A stretch of DNA of 19,087 nucleotides from CAWELS01 sp964468205 (lineage in GTDB: Bacteria > Acidobacteriota > Terriglobia > Bryobacterales > Bryobacteraceae): assembly GCA_964468205.1 (NCBI GenBank), contig CAYXVG010000090.1, forward strand, positions 1-19,087, in the 5' to 3' direction. Position numbers and translations under genes: made by a program. Below, one piece after another: positions 7,368-14,837 of the stretch; the stretch's first letter is position 1; each line of letters begins with the position of its first letter. The notes under the pieces were generated by a model. The model made no database searches. It saw only the letters and a program-made list of their open reading frames with translations, and was not told the DNA's origin.

Positions 7368-8785
7368 GCCTCCACTTTACGCCAGTCCGGCGCCTCGGCC
7401 CGCACCTCGTCATGCAGTTCCACCAGCCGGCGGGACATCGCCTTCAGCCTTCCCGGTTTCCGGCCGGCGAGGTCGTTCGTTTCGCCCAAATCCTCCCTCA
7501 GGTTGTAGAGCTCGAATTCGGCGAGTTCGAGCCCCTTCACCACCGCCGACGCCTCCGGCCGGAATTGCCCGCCCACCGGCCGCGAACCGCCGCCTTCCGG
7601 CATGCCGACGATCTTCCAATCCCCGTCGCGCAGCGCGGCCTTCGGCCGGTCCAGGGCGTTGTAATAGTGCCAGTGGAGCGGGACCTCGCGCCGCACTTTC
7701 CTGCCCCGCAGCGCGGCCGTGAAGCTGGCCCCGTCAATCGGCCGGTCAGACGGAGGCTCCACCCCGGCCAGATCGCAGAGGGTCGGCAGCACGTCAACTC
7801 CGCTGACCGGCTCGGCGCTCACCGTTCCGGCCTTCGTCATGCGCGGGAAGCGCACCATGCCCGGAACACGGCAGCCGCCCTCATACAAGCTGAGCTTCAT
7901 GCTCCGCAACGGGCCCGGCGAGCCGTGCGACCGCCACGCTCCTTTATAGCGATTGAGGGTCTCGGGGCCGTTATCGCTGGTAAACAGCACGAAGGTGTCC
8001 CCGGCGATTCCGGCCTCATCCACCGCGTCCACCAGCCGGCCGAACTCGTAGTCCATCTGCGTCACATTGGCGTAGTAGAGCGCCTCGCCCGGCTTCCCGG
8101 CGGATGGATACATGTCAACGAACCGCTCCGCCGACGCCACCGGCTCATGAGGGTTGTGGAAGGAGACGAAACAGCAAAAGGGCTGGCTCTTCCCGGCCCC
8201 CGCCATCCACTCGATCGCCTCATCGACAATCAGGGTCGCCGAGTACTCGGAGGTTTCGCCGGCTTCGCTCCCGTTCCGCACGAAGTTCACCGGGTTCTCG
8301 TGGGTGGGCGCGGCATTGTTCTGGGTTGCAAACCAGTGGTCGAAGCCGTGGTCGTCCGGCTGCGGATGCTCGGGCGAGTTGAACTTGCCGTTGCAGTGCC
8401 ACTTGCCCGAGAGGCAGGTGGCGTAGCCCGCGTCCCGCAGCAGATGGGCGAAGGTGACCTCGCCGCGCGGCAGGTGCATCACGCTGTTTTCGGGAATCCA
8501 GTCATGGACGCCGCAGCGGTCGGGAGTCCGGGCGGTGAGCATCCCGGCCCGCGCTGGCGAGCAGACCGGGGAGGCCGCGTAGCAATCGGTGAAACGGACG
8601 CCCTGGCGCGCAAAGGCGTCAAGCCGGGGAGTGCGGATCACCTCGCTGCCAAAGCAGCCGAGGTCGCCATAGCCGAGATCGTCGCAGAGCACAACCAGGA
8701 AGTTGGGACGCCTGGCGCCCTTCAGAATGGACGGCGCGGCGAGCGCGCCGCCAGCGAATGCGGAGACAAATTGACGCCGGTTCAT
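7364..8785 (-). CDS. Tat-exported formylglycine sulfatase (sulfatase A)
   Basis: This 473-residue protein is a type I (S1) sulfatase. The formylglycine motif is Cys75-Ser-Pro-Ala-Arg79. Other active-site elements are Asp35-Asp36 (CDDLGYGD), Lys128 and His130 (GKWH), His210 and His213 (FHNPHEP), Asp271-Asn272 (SDNG) and Lys297 (SMKLSLYEGG). The N-terminus (NRRQFVSAFAGG) is a twin-arginine signal, so the enzyme is probably folded and cofactor-matured before export. It hydrolyses sulfate esters; the sugar position cannot be read from sequence alone. The gene starts 40 nt after the clpS stop and overlaps the FAD oxidoreductase start by 4 nt, so sulfate removal and a redox step on the product are likely co-expressed. 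Upstream Shine-Dalgarno is weak. No maturation enzyme is encoded in the window. Confidence 0.92.
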   Translation of the reverse strand: MNRRQFVSAFAGGALAAPSILKGARRPNFLVVLCDDLGYGDLGCFGSEVIRTPRLDAFARQGVRFTDCYAASPVCSPARAGMLTARTPDRCGVHDWIPENSVMHLPRGEVTFAHLLRDAGYATCLSGKWHCNGKFNSPEHPQPDDHGFDHWFATQNNAAPTHENPVNFVRNGSEAGETSEYSATLIVDEAIEWMAGAGKSQPFCCFVSFHNPHEPVASAERFVDMYPSAGKPGEALYYANVTQMDYEFGRLVDAVDEAGIAGDTFVLFTSDNGPETLNRYKGAWRSHGSPGPLRSMKLSLYEGGCRVPGMVRFPRMTKAGTVSAEPVSGVDVLPTLCDLAGVEPPSDRPIDGASFTAALRGRKVRREVPLHWHYYNALDRPKAALRDGDWKIVGMPEGGGSRPVGGQFRPEASAVVKGLELAEFELYNLREDLGETNDLAGRKPGRLKAMSRRLVELHDEVRAEAPDWRKVEA

Positions 8786-8825
8786 GTGCTGCCCGGCATT
8801 CTATCGCACCGGGCGCGCGGAGCCG

Positions 8826-9167
8826 CTACTCTGCTGCTCGGGCATCGCCCGCGGCTGGTTCGATGATGGCTGACATGGAGCCCTTACTCTCCGGCATGCG
8901 CCAGTCGGCCCCATAGGATTGGATCTGATCCCGCGCGAACTCGGCCTGGGGCAGCTCACAGGTCAACACGACCGTCCGGCCCATTGTATCCACCTCCACC
9001 GCGTGGCGGAACGCCTTGGGCTCGCTAAACAGGAAGAGCTTCTTCAGCATCTCGATCACGTAATCATAGGTATGCTCGTTGTCGTCGAGGAGGACCACAT
9101 TGAACAGGGGGGTGAGTTCTTCGTCCCGGATTGTTCCCGTTTCCGGGCTGGCGAGGGCATTCGACAT
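8826..9167 (-). CDS. clpS: ClpS-like ATP-dependent protease adaptor, altered N-degron pocket
   Basis: This 113-residue protein matches the ClpS fold: LFNVVLLDDN opening strand, the helix containing TYDYVIEMLKKLF, a second helix (KAFRHAVEV) and the MGRTVVL strand. ClpS delivers N-end-rule substrates to ClpAP or ClpCP. In Escherichia coli ClpS the alpha-amino group of the substrate is held by Asn34, Asp35, Asp36 region and His66. By my alignment the equivalents here are Asp28, Asp29, Asn30 and Asp60, so the pocket is changed. The protein has a 17-residue tail-free N-terminus and an extended C-terminus rich in Ala and Glu. No clp ATPase gene is adjacent. It is divergent from the Gfo/Idh/MocA gene (153-nt spacer) and upstream of sulfatase A. 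The call as a ClpS family member is secure; classical N-degron recognition is less so. Confidence 0.85.
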   Translation of the reverse strand: MSNALASPETGTIRDEELTPLFNVVLLDDNEHTYDYVIEMLKKLFLFSEPKAFRHAVEVDTMGRTVVLTCELPQAEFARDQIQSYGADWRMPESKGSMSAIIEPAAGDARAAE

Positions 9168-9301
9168 AGAGCGGTAATAGTCTCTTACGATGCTAACCGA
9201 TTCGGCCGGATGCGCAAAGAGTCCGGCTACCGCGCGTTCAGTCCCGCCCCGTTTGCGTTCCTCAGTGAAACCTGTTGAACGCCTGGGACTCGCGTTCCGG
9301 A

Positions 9302-9307
9302 TATAAT
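9302..9307 (+). promoter_or_regulatory. Perfect -10-like TATAAT box
   Basis: TATAAT lies 13 nt before the ATG at 9321. A TTGAAC at 9275-9280 is 21 nt upstream, longer than the preferred spacing. If this box is used, transcription would begin about 7 nt before the ATG, giving a nearly leaderless mRNA; no Shine-Dalgarno sequence is visible there, which fits. It is the only such box in the 153-nt divergent spacer that I noticed. Confidence 0.3.
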
Positions 9308-9320
9308 CTGCTCCAGACCG

Positions 9321-10538
9321 ATGAAGAGTTCACGCAGAAGATTCCTCGAAGCCTCCGTGGCCGCCTCAACGGCGGTTTCCTACAGCCGCATCCTCGGCGC
9401 GAACGACCGGCTCGTTTTTGGTGCGATCGGAACCGGCGGCCGGGGACAGTACCTGATGAAACAGATCGTAGCCCAGGACCTCGGGGAGTTCGCGGCGGTC
9501 TGCGACGTCTATGACGAGCGGAGGGCCGAAGCCGCGGAGATCGCCAGACGCCCCGTGGAGCGCTATGGCGACCACCGGGCGGTCCTCGAGCACAACGAAA
9601 TCGACGCCGTCATCGTCGCCACGCCGGACCACTGGCACGCTCCGATCACCATCGACGCCTGCCAGGCCGGCAAAGACGTCTACTGCGAAAAGCCCTTCGT
9701 GCACAACCCCAGGGACGGGCTCGCCGTCGTCAACGCCGTCCGCCGGCACGGCCGGATCCTGCAGGTGGGCACCCAGGGGCGGGGACAAAAGCAATTCCTC
9801 GACGCCAAGGAGCAGTGCGTCGATTCGGGCGCGATGGGCAAGGTGGGTCTCGTGCGAACCTGGTACACCTCGAACGCCGGTTACATCAAGGAGCCGCCCG
9901 AGGGAATGCAGCGCAAACCCGAGGGACTTAACTGGGAGCGCTGGCTCGGCCCCGGCCCGAAGGTTCCGTGGAATCCCGATATCTATTTCAGCCCTTATAA
10001 ATGGCTGCACTACGACGGCGGGATGGTCATGGGAATCGGAATTCACGTGGTCGACTCGGCCCACCACCTCCTCGGCCTGAGCCGGCCCGACGGCGCGGTG
10101 GCGGCCGGCGGCATCTACCACTACAACGATGGCCGCGACACGCCAGACGTGATCACCTGCGCCATCGATTACCCGCAGAAGATCACGGTCAGCTTCGACG
10201 CCGAATGCCTGAGCGCCCCCGGGATCAAGGTATCCGCCGGAGTGCAACTGCGGGGTTCCGGCGGCCTGCTCACCATCGAACGCTACATTCAGAAAGACTC
10301 CTGGAAGTACCAACCGAACGACTGTGTGAGCGCGAAGCCGGCCGTGGGCGGCGACGGCTCGAGACCGGCCGCCGACCCGATGCTGCGCAATTGGGTCGAG
10401 TGCATTCGCTCCCGCGAGAAGACCATCGCCAATGAAGAGGTGGCCTACTACTCGACGATGGCCTGCTTCATGGTGAACGAAGCCTACCGCACCCGGTCCC
10501 GCGTGACGTGGAACCGCAAATGGAACCTGGAGGCCTGA
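9321..10538 (+). CDS. Tat-exported Gfo/Idh/MocA family oxidoreductase
   Basis: This 405-residue protein has a twin-arginine signal (SSRRRFLEASVA) followed by a Rossmann domain: GAIGTGGRG at about 34-42, an acidic end of strand beta-2 (VCDVYDE, about 60-66) and the ATPDHWH loop near 101-106. The family signature EKP is at 123-125. The C-terminal domain has GGMVMGIGIHVVD near 233-245, the region that carries the catalytic His/Asp in relatives. Such enzymes oxidise or isomerise sugars with NAD(P), often keeping the cofactor bound; exported Tat-type members occur in glucose-fructose oxidoreductases and in glycan-utilisation loci. The stop is only 5 nt before the start of sulfatase B, so both are one transcript. 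The substrate is unknown; a periplasmic action on desulfated sugar is inference. Confidence 0.88.
   Translation: MKSSRRRFLEASVAASTAVSYSRILGANDRLVFGAIGTGGRGQYLMKQIVAQDLGEFAAVCDVYDERRAEAAEIARRPVERYGDHRAVLEHNEIDAVIVATPDHWHAPITIDACQAGKDVYCEKPFVHNPRDGLAVVNAVRRHGRILQVGTQGRGQKQFLDAKEQCVDSGAMGKVGLVRTWYTSNAGYIKEPPEGMQRKPEGLNWERWLGPGPKVPWNPDIYFSPYKWLHYDGGMVMGIGIHVVDSAHHLLGLSRPDGAVAAGGIYHYNDGRDTPDVITCAIDYPQKITVSFDAECLSAPGIKVSAGVQLRGSGGLLTIERYIQKDSWKYQPNDCVSAKPAVGGDGSRPAADPMLRNWVECIRSREKTIANEEVAYYSTMACFMVNEAYRTRSRVTWNRKWNLEA
10529..10533 (+). promoter_or_regulatory. Shine-Dalgarno GGAGG that fixes the sulfatase B start
   Basis: GGAGG ends 10 nt before the ATG at 10544 and lies inside the last codons of the preceding gene. 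It favours 10544 over the in-frame ATG at 10508, which would place an unlikely 12-residue leader before the twin-arginine motif. Confidence 0.7.
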
Positions 10539-10543
10539 ACGCA

Positions 10544-11977
10544 ATGCCAAAACTGACCCGGCGCGAATTCGCCGCCACCCTCGCCGCCACCGGATGCGCC
10601 CGCCGGCGGCAGCGCCCGAATATCATCGTCAATGTCATGGACGACCAGCGGTTCGACACCCTGGGATGCTACCCGGGCAAGAGCCACTTCGGTTTCCTCG
10701 AGACCCCCCACATGGACCGGCTCGCCCGCGAGGGAGTGCGCTTCGGCCAAGCCTTCGTCACGTACTCGCTTTGCTCGCCCAGCCGAGCCACGATGCTCAG
10801 CGGCCAGGACGTCCGCACACACGGCGTCAACCAACTCGCCGTCAGTCTCCGGCCGGAGACCACTATCTTCCCCGGCCTGCTCAAACAAGCCGGCTACGAG
10901 ACCGGCTTCGTCGGCAAGTGGCACATCGGAGACAAGAGCGAACTGCCGCGGCCCGAATTCGACTACTGGTCGGGGGTGCGCGGCCAGGGCCGGTACGTAG
11001 ACCCGGTGATGAACGTCAACGGGAAGGAGACCACGATTTCCGGCTACGCCACCGACGTCTTCGGCGACCAGGCAGTCGAGTTCATTCGCCAGAGCCGCGA
11101 AAAGCCGTTCTTCCTCTGGGTGGGCCAGAAGGCGCCGCACTCCCCGTGCACCCCGCCCGACCATCTCAAGAACCTCTATGACGGCATCGAGGTGGCCAAG
11201 CCGGCTACATACGGAGAGGATCACTCGGACAAGCCCGGCTGGTTCGTCGAGCAGCACGACCATGACTTCTTCCACTTGCTGCTCCACCCGAACACCGCCT
11301 ACCAGCAGTACACGAAGGATTTCTGCCGCACCATCGCCTCGGCGGACGAGAATCTCGGCCGGATGCTCGAGGCGCTCGACGACCGCGGCCTGGCCGAGAA
11401 CACGGTTGTCATTCACATCTCCGACAACGGGCACTTCCTCGGCGAGCATCAACTCTATTCGAAGATGCTGATGTACGAGGAATCGATCCGCATCCCGCTC
11501 CTTGTGCGGTACCCCGGCTTCACTCCGGAGAACCATACCTGCGAGGACATGGTGCTGAACATGGACCTGGCGCCGACCGTACTCGAACTCGCGGGACTCG
11601 ATGCGCCCCGCGAAATGGAAGGCCGCTCCTTCGCTGGAGCGCTCGCCGGAAGGACGCCGGATGACTGGCGGCGCTCGTACCGGTACGAATACTACAACTC
11701 CCGCTGGGGCCTGCCGGACTTCGACGGAGTGCGGACCGCGGACGGCTGGACGTACTGCCGCTTCCCGGACTGGGAGCAGCTCTATCACCTTGACACCGAT
11801 CCGGCGCAGGTGAGCAATCTGGCGAACGATCCGGCACATGCGGCGAAGAAGCGGGAGTTACAGGAGGAGTTGCTGAGGCTGGGCGGCGGAACCCGGGAAC
11901 TCCGCGGGCCGAGCGAGTACAAGCGGCGTACAGGCGACCGGCACGAGCCGCACCCGGCCGATTTCCTGGAACTGTAA
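10544..11977 (+). CDS. Tat-exported formylglycine sulfatase (sulfatase B), GlcNAc-6-sulfatase-like
   Basis: This 477-residue S1 sulfatase carries Cys77-Ser-Pro-Ser-Arg81 for formylglycine conversion, Asp33-Asp34 (VMDDQRFD), Lys125 and His127 (GKWH), His199 (APHSP), Asp294-Asn295 (SDNG) and Lys307. The stretch from about 252 to 320, with YTKDFCRTI, ADENLGRML and GEHQLYSKMLMYEESIRIPLL, resembles N-acetylglucosamine-6-sulfatase-type enzymes more than the other two sulfatases here. The N-terminus (LTRREFAA) is a short twin-arginine signal with a possible lipobox at Cys18. The start at 10544 is chosen for the GGAGG at 10529-10533 and for the signal position. It follows the Gfo/Idh/MocA gene by 5 nt and its TAA is 7 nt from the stop of the convergent propeller lipoprotein gene. 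The exact sulfate position is inference. Confidence 0.92.
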   Translation: MPKLTRREFAATLAATGCARRRQRPNIIVNVMDDQRFDTLGCYPGKSHFGFLETPHMDRLAREGVRFGQAFVTYSLCSPSRATMLSGQDVRTHGVNQLAVSLRPETTIFPGLLKQAGYETGFVGKWHIGDKSELPRPEFDYWSGVRGQGRYVDPVMNVNGKETTISGYATDVFGDQAVEFIRQSREKPFFLWVGQKAPHSPCTPPDHLKNLYDGIEVAKPATYGEDHSDKPGWFVEQHDHDFFHLLLHPNTAYQQYTKDFCRTIASADENLGRMLEALDDRGLAENTVVIHISDNGHFLGEHQLYSKMLMYEESIRIPLLVRYPGFTPENHTCEDMVLNMDLAPTVLELAGLDAPREMEGRSFAGALAGRTPDDWRRSYRYEYYNSRWGLPDFDGVRTADGWTYCRFPDWEQLYHLDTDPAQVSNLANDPAHAAKKRELQEELLRLGGGTRELRGPSEYKRRTGDRHEPHPADFLEL

Positions 11978-11984
11978 AGCTTGC

Positions 11985-14753
11985 TTATTCCCCGGCCGTG
12001 CGGGCCTCGATGATACGGAGAGCGCCCGCGGGGACGGTCAGTGCCAGCATGCCACCGCCCGCGGTGAGTGGTTCGCCGCTCAGAAGGTCGAAGTACTCGA
12101 AGCTGCCGGGCAGTTGCGTGCGCACCTCGATCGCCCGGTCCTGAGGGTCGAGCCAGCCGGGGTCGATTGCGTAGAGGCGGTAGCGGCCGGGTACAGTAGC
12201 GACGGTGTGGAAGAAGACGTCGTCGCCCGTGGCCCGGAAGGGCAGCTTACCCGCCGCCTGCTCGAGCGAGGCTTCGAGCGCCCGGGCCGCCTCCATCCCG
12301 GTCAGCTTCTCGCCGCCTTCCCGCCAGATGGAGATGCCGTCAGTGTGCCACCATTCGTCGATATTCGGCGCCGCGGCCAGATCCGCGGCGGCGGGGACGA
12401 ATACCACCGGGCCGTAGGGCGTCGGAGGCACATGGTAGCCGAACTGCCGCTGCTTGCGGAAGAGGACCCGGGTGAGGGCATGCTCCGGCGTGGGCGTGAG
12501 CCCCCAGAGACAGCCGTTGCGGGGCAGGACCGCCCGCTCCAGCTCTTCATCGAATTCCCAAATCTCCGGGCGGTGTCCGTTGTGAGCGTCCTCGACCCAT
12601 TTCTCCGGCGGCGGGTGTACGGCGATGCCGACGCGGGAGAGACCAGCCTGTTGGGCAGGCGCGGGCGCGAAGACGAGCCCGCGGCCGAGCATGTGGAGGA
12701 AGATGTCAATCGACTCCCGAGCAATTCGCGGCAGGCCAAAAGTGTCGCCATCCTCGTAGATACCGGGCGTGCGGTACTCAATGGAATCAGCGCCCATCAG
12801 CGCATGAGCTACCAGCAGCCGCAGCCACGGGTGCCCGTGCTTCGGGTACTCCCACTGCCAGAAGCGGTTGAAGCTGAAGAGGTCGCCGATGATGGAGGCG
12901 TGTATGCTATCGAGCAGTCCGGCCTGCCGCAGCCCGAGCCTCGCCATCAGGTTGATCTCCGGGGTGCGCGAATTGGAGTCTTCGGTCCTGCCCTGCATCA
13001 CAGCGCGCCGTTCCGGCCGGAACAGTTCGCGGAAGACCTCCGGCCGTGCGGGCATGGACATCCACCAGACGCCTTTGTTCTTGGTGATGCAGAGCTTATT
13101 GCCATGGCGCACACAGAGGTCCGCGAGCGGTCCAAGGTAATGACGGGCAAAGCGCGGGAATTCTTGCGGATTCTCGTCCTCGGCGCTGAGGAATCCCAGT
13201 GTGTACGTGGGAGCGGCTTCGAGAATCCGGGCGGCCGTGTCCAAAGTGACGAAGGGCATGCAGGAGTGGCCGATGTTGAAGATGGTCGGAATCTCATGCT
13301 CCTCGATCAGCCGCGCGAGCTCGAGAATCTCTTCGACCGTCATCGTCCCGTTGATCGAGTCTGTCCGCCACCGCCGGGGATTCCAGGGCTCGCCCGCGGG
13401 GTCAAGCGGCGGGGTAGGCTCGATCACCTTGGCAGAGGCGACCGGCTGCAGGTTTGCGTACGGGAACTCCTCGCGGAACCATCGCACGGCGCGTTTCCAG
13501 GTGTCCACCTGGCCGGGGCGAGAGACGCCGGGCAGCATCTTCACGCTGTACCGGCGGTCCGGACCGGCGGTCTCGCCCGGGTAGTTGAGCACCTGCCGCT
13601 TCAGTTCCGCCAAGTTCCCGGCCATCCGGCTGGCCGCGCCCTGGCGTTCGAGCGCACTGAACGCGGCGGCAAAATCGCCGTCGAGCGGAACGCGGTAAAT
13701 CGTGTCGTCACCATTGGGACTCGAACCGAGATAGAGAACGCCGCCATCGACCACGGCATCGGTGAAACCGATGGGCGCCTCTTCCCGCGCCAACACCTCC
13801 CCGCGAGCGCTGAATACACGCAGCAGGCCGCCGGCAACGGAGATGATCTCCTTCCCCGGACTCGCGGCATTCACCTCCGCAACGGCGACCCAGGCGGTTG
13901 CGTAGAGTTCGTACCAGTGGTCCTCGGAAGCGTAGCGGTCGAGCGGCGGCGAAATCCAATGGGGCTCGCCGGAGGCGGAGGCAGCCATCACGGATTGCCG
14001 GTTGAAGAAGGTGTCGCCGCCGATGATCTCGGGCGTGTTGTCGCCGTCAAGGTCGGCCAGGTCAAGCGAGAAGATGTAGAAGTTACCGCCCGGATTTTCC
14101 CAGTTCTTCATTGCTTCGGGCACGCGCATTTGCTTCCTCCAGATGCGCTCGATCCCGCGCCCGTCGAAGCGGAGCAGTTCGCCCATATAACGGCGGTCGA
14201 CGAGGAAGATCTCGTCATCGCCATCGCCGTCGAAGTCGGCGGCGCCCATTCGTCCCACGAGTTGTTCCACCTCGTGCGTGGCCAGCACTTCCCCGCCGGG
14301 CGAGAGCAGCGTGAGGGTGCGATCCATTCCTCCCGTGGCAATGTAGGGCGATCCTGCAACGCGAACGATGACAACGGCGTGGAGCGGGCGCTCATGACTG
14401 GCGCGGAAGGTCCACCGGGGCTCGCCTTCCGGACTGAAGGCTTGGAGCCGTCCGTCCGCCCCGGCAGCGAAGACCTCGGCGCGGCCGTCACCATCCACGT
14501 CGGCGGCGGCGACGTCGAAGGAAAAGCCGCCGAGCGCCATCTGCCAGCGCAGCGCGCCTTCGGGCAGCGAGAGAGCTCCCACGGAGCCCTCGTATGTTCC
14601 GAAGATCAGCTCGTTGCGCCCGTCGGCGTCGAGATCGGCGACGGCCAGACGCCAAGCGCTCCCGGGAGCGGAAAGATACGGAGACAGGGCGCGCGGCGAG
14701 CAGGTCAGCAAAAGGCTTAGCGGGACGGCCAGCAGAATCACGAGGGGTCGCAT
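11985..14753 (-). CDS. Lipoprotein with FG-GAP/VCBS propeller and large C-terminal domain, lambda-carrageenase-like architecture
   Basis: This 922-residue protein begins with a lipoprotein signal (hydrophobic 4-16, lipobox LLTC with Cys18). Residues about 30-360 contain FG-GAP/VCBS repeats with calcium-type loops: ADLDADGRNE (about 39), ADVDGDGRAE (about 84), ADFDGDGDDE (about 162) and ADLDGDNTPE (about 233), typical of an integrin-like or PQQ-like propeller. The remaining roughly 560 residues look like a catalytic module of barrel plus beta-sandwich type: alternating helices and strands with acidic and aromatic segments (GFLSAEDEN, KNKGVWWMSM, FWQWEYPKHGHPW), ending in beta-rich segments. 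I do not recognise a firm family. Length, order and the neighbouring sulfatases resemble GH150 lambda-carrageenases. ATG at 14753 is preferred over TTG at 14759 because AGGG sits 9 nt upstream. Confidence 0.7.
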   Translation of the reverse strand: MRPLVILLAVPLSLLLTCSPRALSPYLSAPGSAWRLAVADLDADGRNELIFGTYEGSVGALSLPEGALRWQMALGGFSFDVAAADVDGDGRAEVFAAGADGRLQAFSPEGEPRWTFRASHERPLHAVVIVRVAGSPYIATGGMDRTLTLLSPGGEVLATHEVEQLVGRMGAADFDGDGDDEIFLVDRRYMGELLRFDGRGIERIWRKQMRVPEAMKNWENPGGNFYIFSLDLADLDGDNTPEIIGGDTFFNRQSVMAASASGEPHWISPPLDRYASEDHWYELYATAWVAVAEVNAASPGKEIISVAGGLLRVFSARGEVLAREEAPIGFTDAVVDGGVLYLGSSPNGDDTIYRVPLDGDFAAAFSALERQGAASRMAGNLAELKRQVLNYPGETAGPDRRYSVKMLPGVSRPGQVDTWKRAVRWFREEFPYANLQPVASAKVIEPTPPLDPAGEPWNPRRWRTDSINGTMTVEEILELARLIEEHEIPTIFNIGHSCMPFVTLDTAARILEAAPTYTLGFLSAEDENPQEFPRFARHYLGPLADLCVRHGNKLCITKNKGVWWMSMPARPEVFRELFRPERRAVMQGRTEDSNSRTPEINLMARLGLRQAGLLDSIHASIIGDLFSFNRFWQWEYPKHGHPWLRLLVAHALMGADSIEYRTPGIYEDGDTFGLPRIARESIDIFLHMLGRGLVFAPAPAQQAGLSRVGIAVHPPPEKWVEDAHNGHRPEIWEFDEELERAVLPRNGCLWGLTPTPEHALTRVLFRKQRQFGYHVPPTPYGPVVFVPAAADLAAAPNIDEWWHTDGISIWREGGEKLTGMEAARALEASLEQAAGKLPFRATGDDVFFHTVATVPGRYRLYAIDPGWLDPQDRAIEVRTQLPGSFEYFDLLSGEPLTAGGGMLALTVPAGALRIIEARTAGE

Positions 14754-14762
14754 ATGCAAATA

Positions 14763-14766
14763 CCCT
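14763..14766 (-). promoter_or_regulatory. Shine-Dalgarno AGGG for the propeller lipoprotein gene
   Basis: On the minus strand AGGG lies 9 nt before the ATG at 14753-14751. The surrounding 84-nt divergent spacer (14754-14837) is AT-rich around 14770-14780 (TATGTATATAT) and must hold promoters for both flanking genes; I could not assign -35/-10 pairs. Confidence 0.5.
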
Positions 14767-14825
14767 AGCTATGTATATATCAGGATGCGGCCCGGGACCG
14801 GCATGCGGCTGTGGAATGCGAGAAT

Positions 14826-14830
14826 AGGAG
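14826..14830 (+). promoter_or_regulatory. Shine-Dalgarno AGGAG that fixes the GNAT-nitrilase start
   Basis: AGGAG is 7 nt before the ATG at 14838. This supports 14838 over the in-frame upstream start at 14811. Confidence 0.75.
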
Positions 14831-14837
14831 TTCCCGT

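Noticed and set aside
7292..8866. Plus-strand open frame opposite sulfatase A
   Set aside because: It overlaps a sulfatase with all catalytic residues and has no recognisable features of its own.
10508..10543. Upstream ATG for sulfatase B
   Set aside because: It would place the twin-arginine motif 12 residues deeper and lies inside the preceding gene; the GGAGG 10 nt before 10544 favours the later start.
12114..14720. Long plus-strand open frame opposite the propeller lipoprotein
   Set aside because: The opposite strand has a lipoprotein signal and repeated DxDxDG loops. The plus-strand translation is low-complexity Arg/Gly/Val with no domain.
14767..14780. TATGTATATAT as a -10 element for the GNAT-nitrilase gene
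   Set aside because: AT-rich and suggestive, but no matching -35 hexamer at a normal distance on either strand, so no specific promoter is called.
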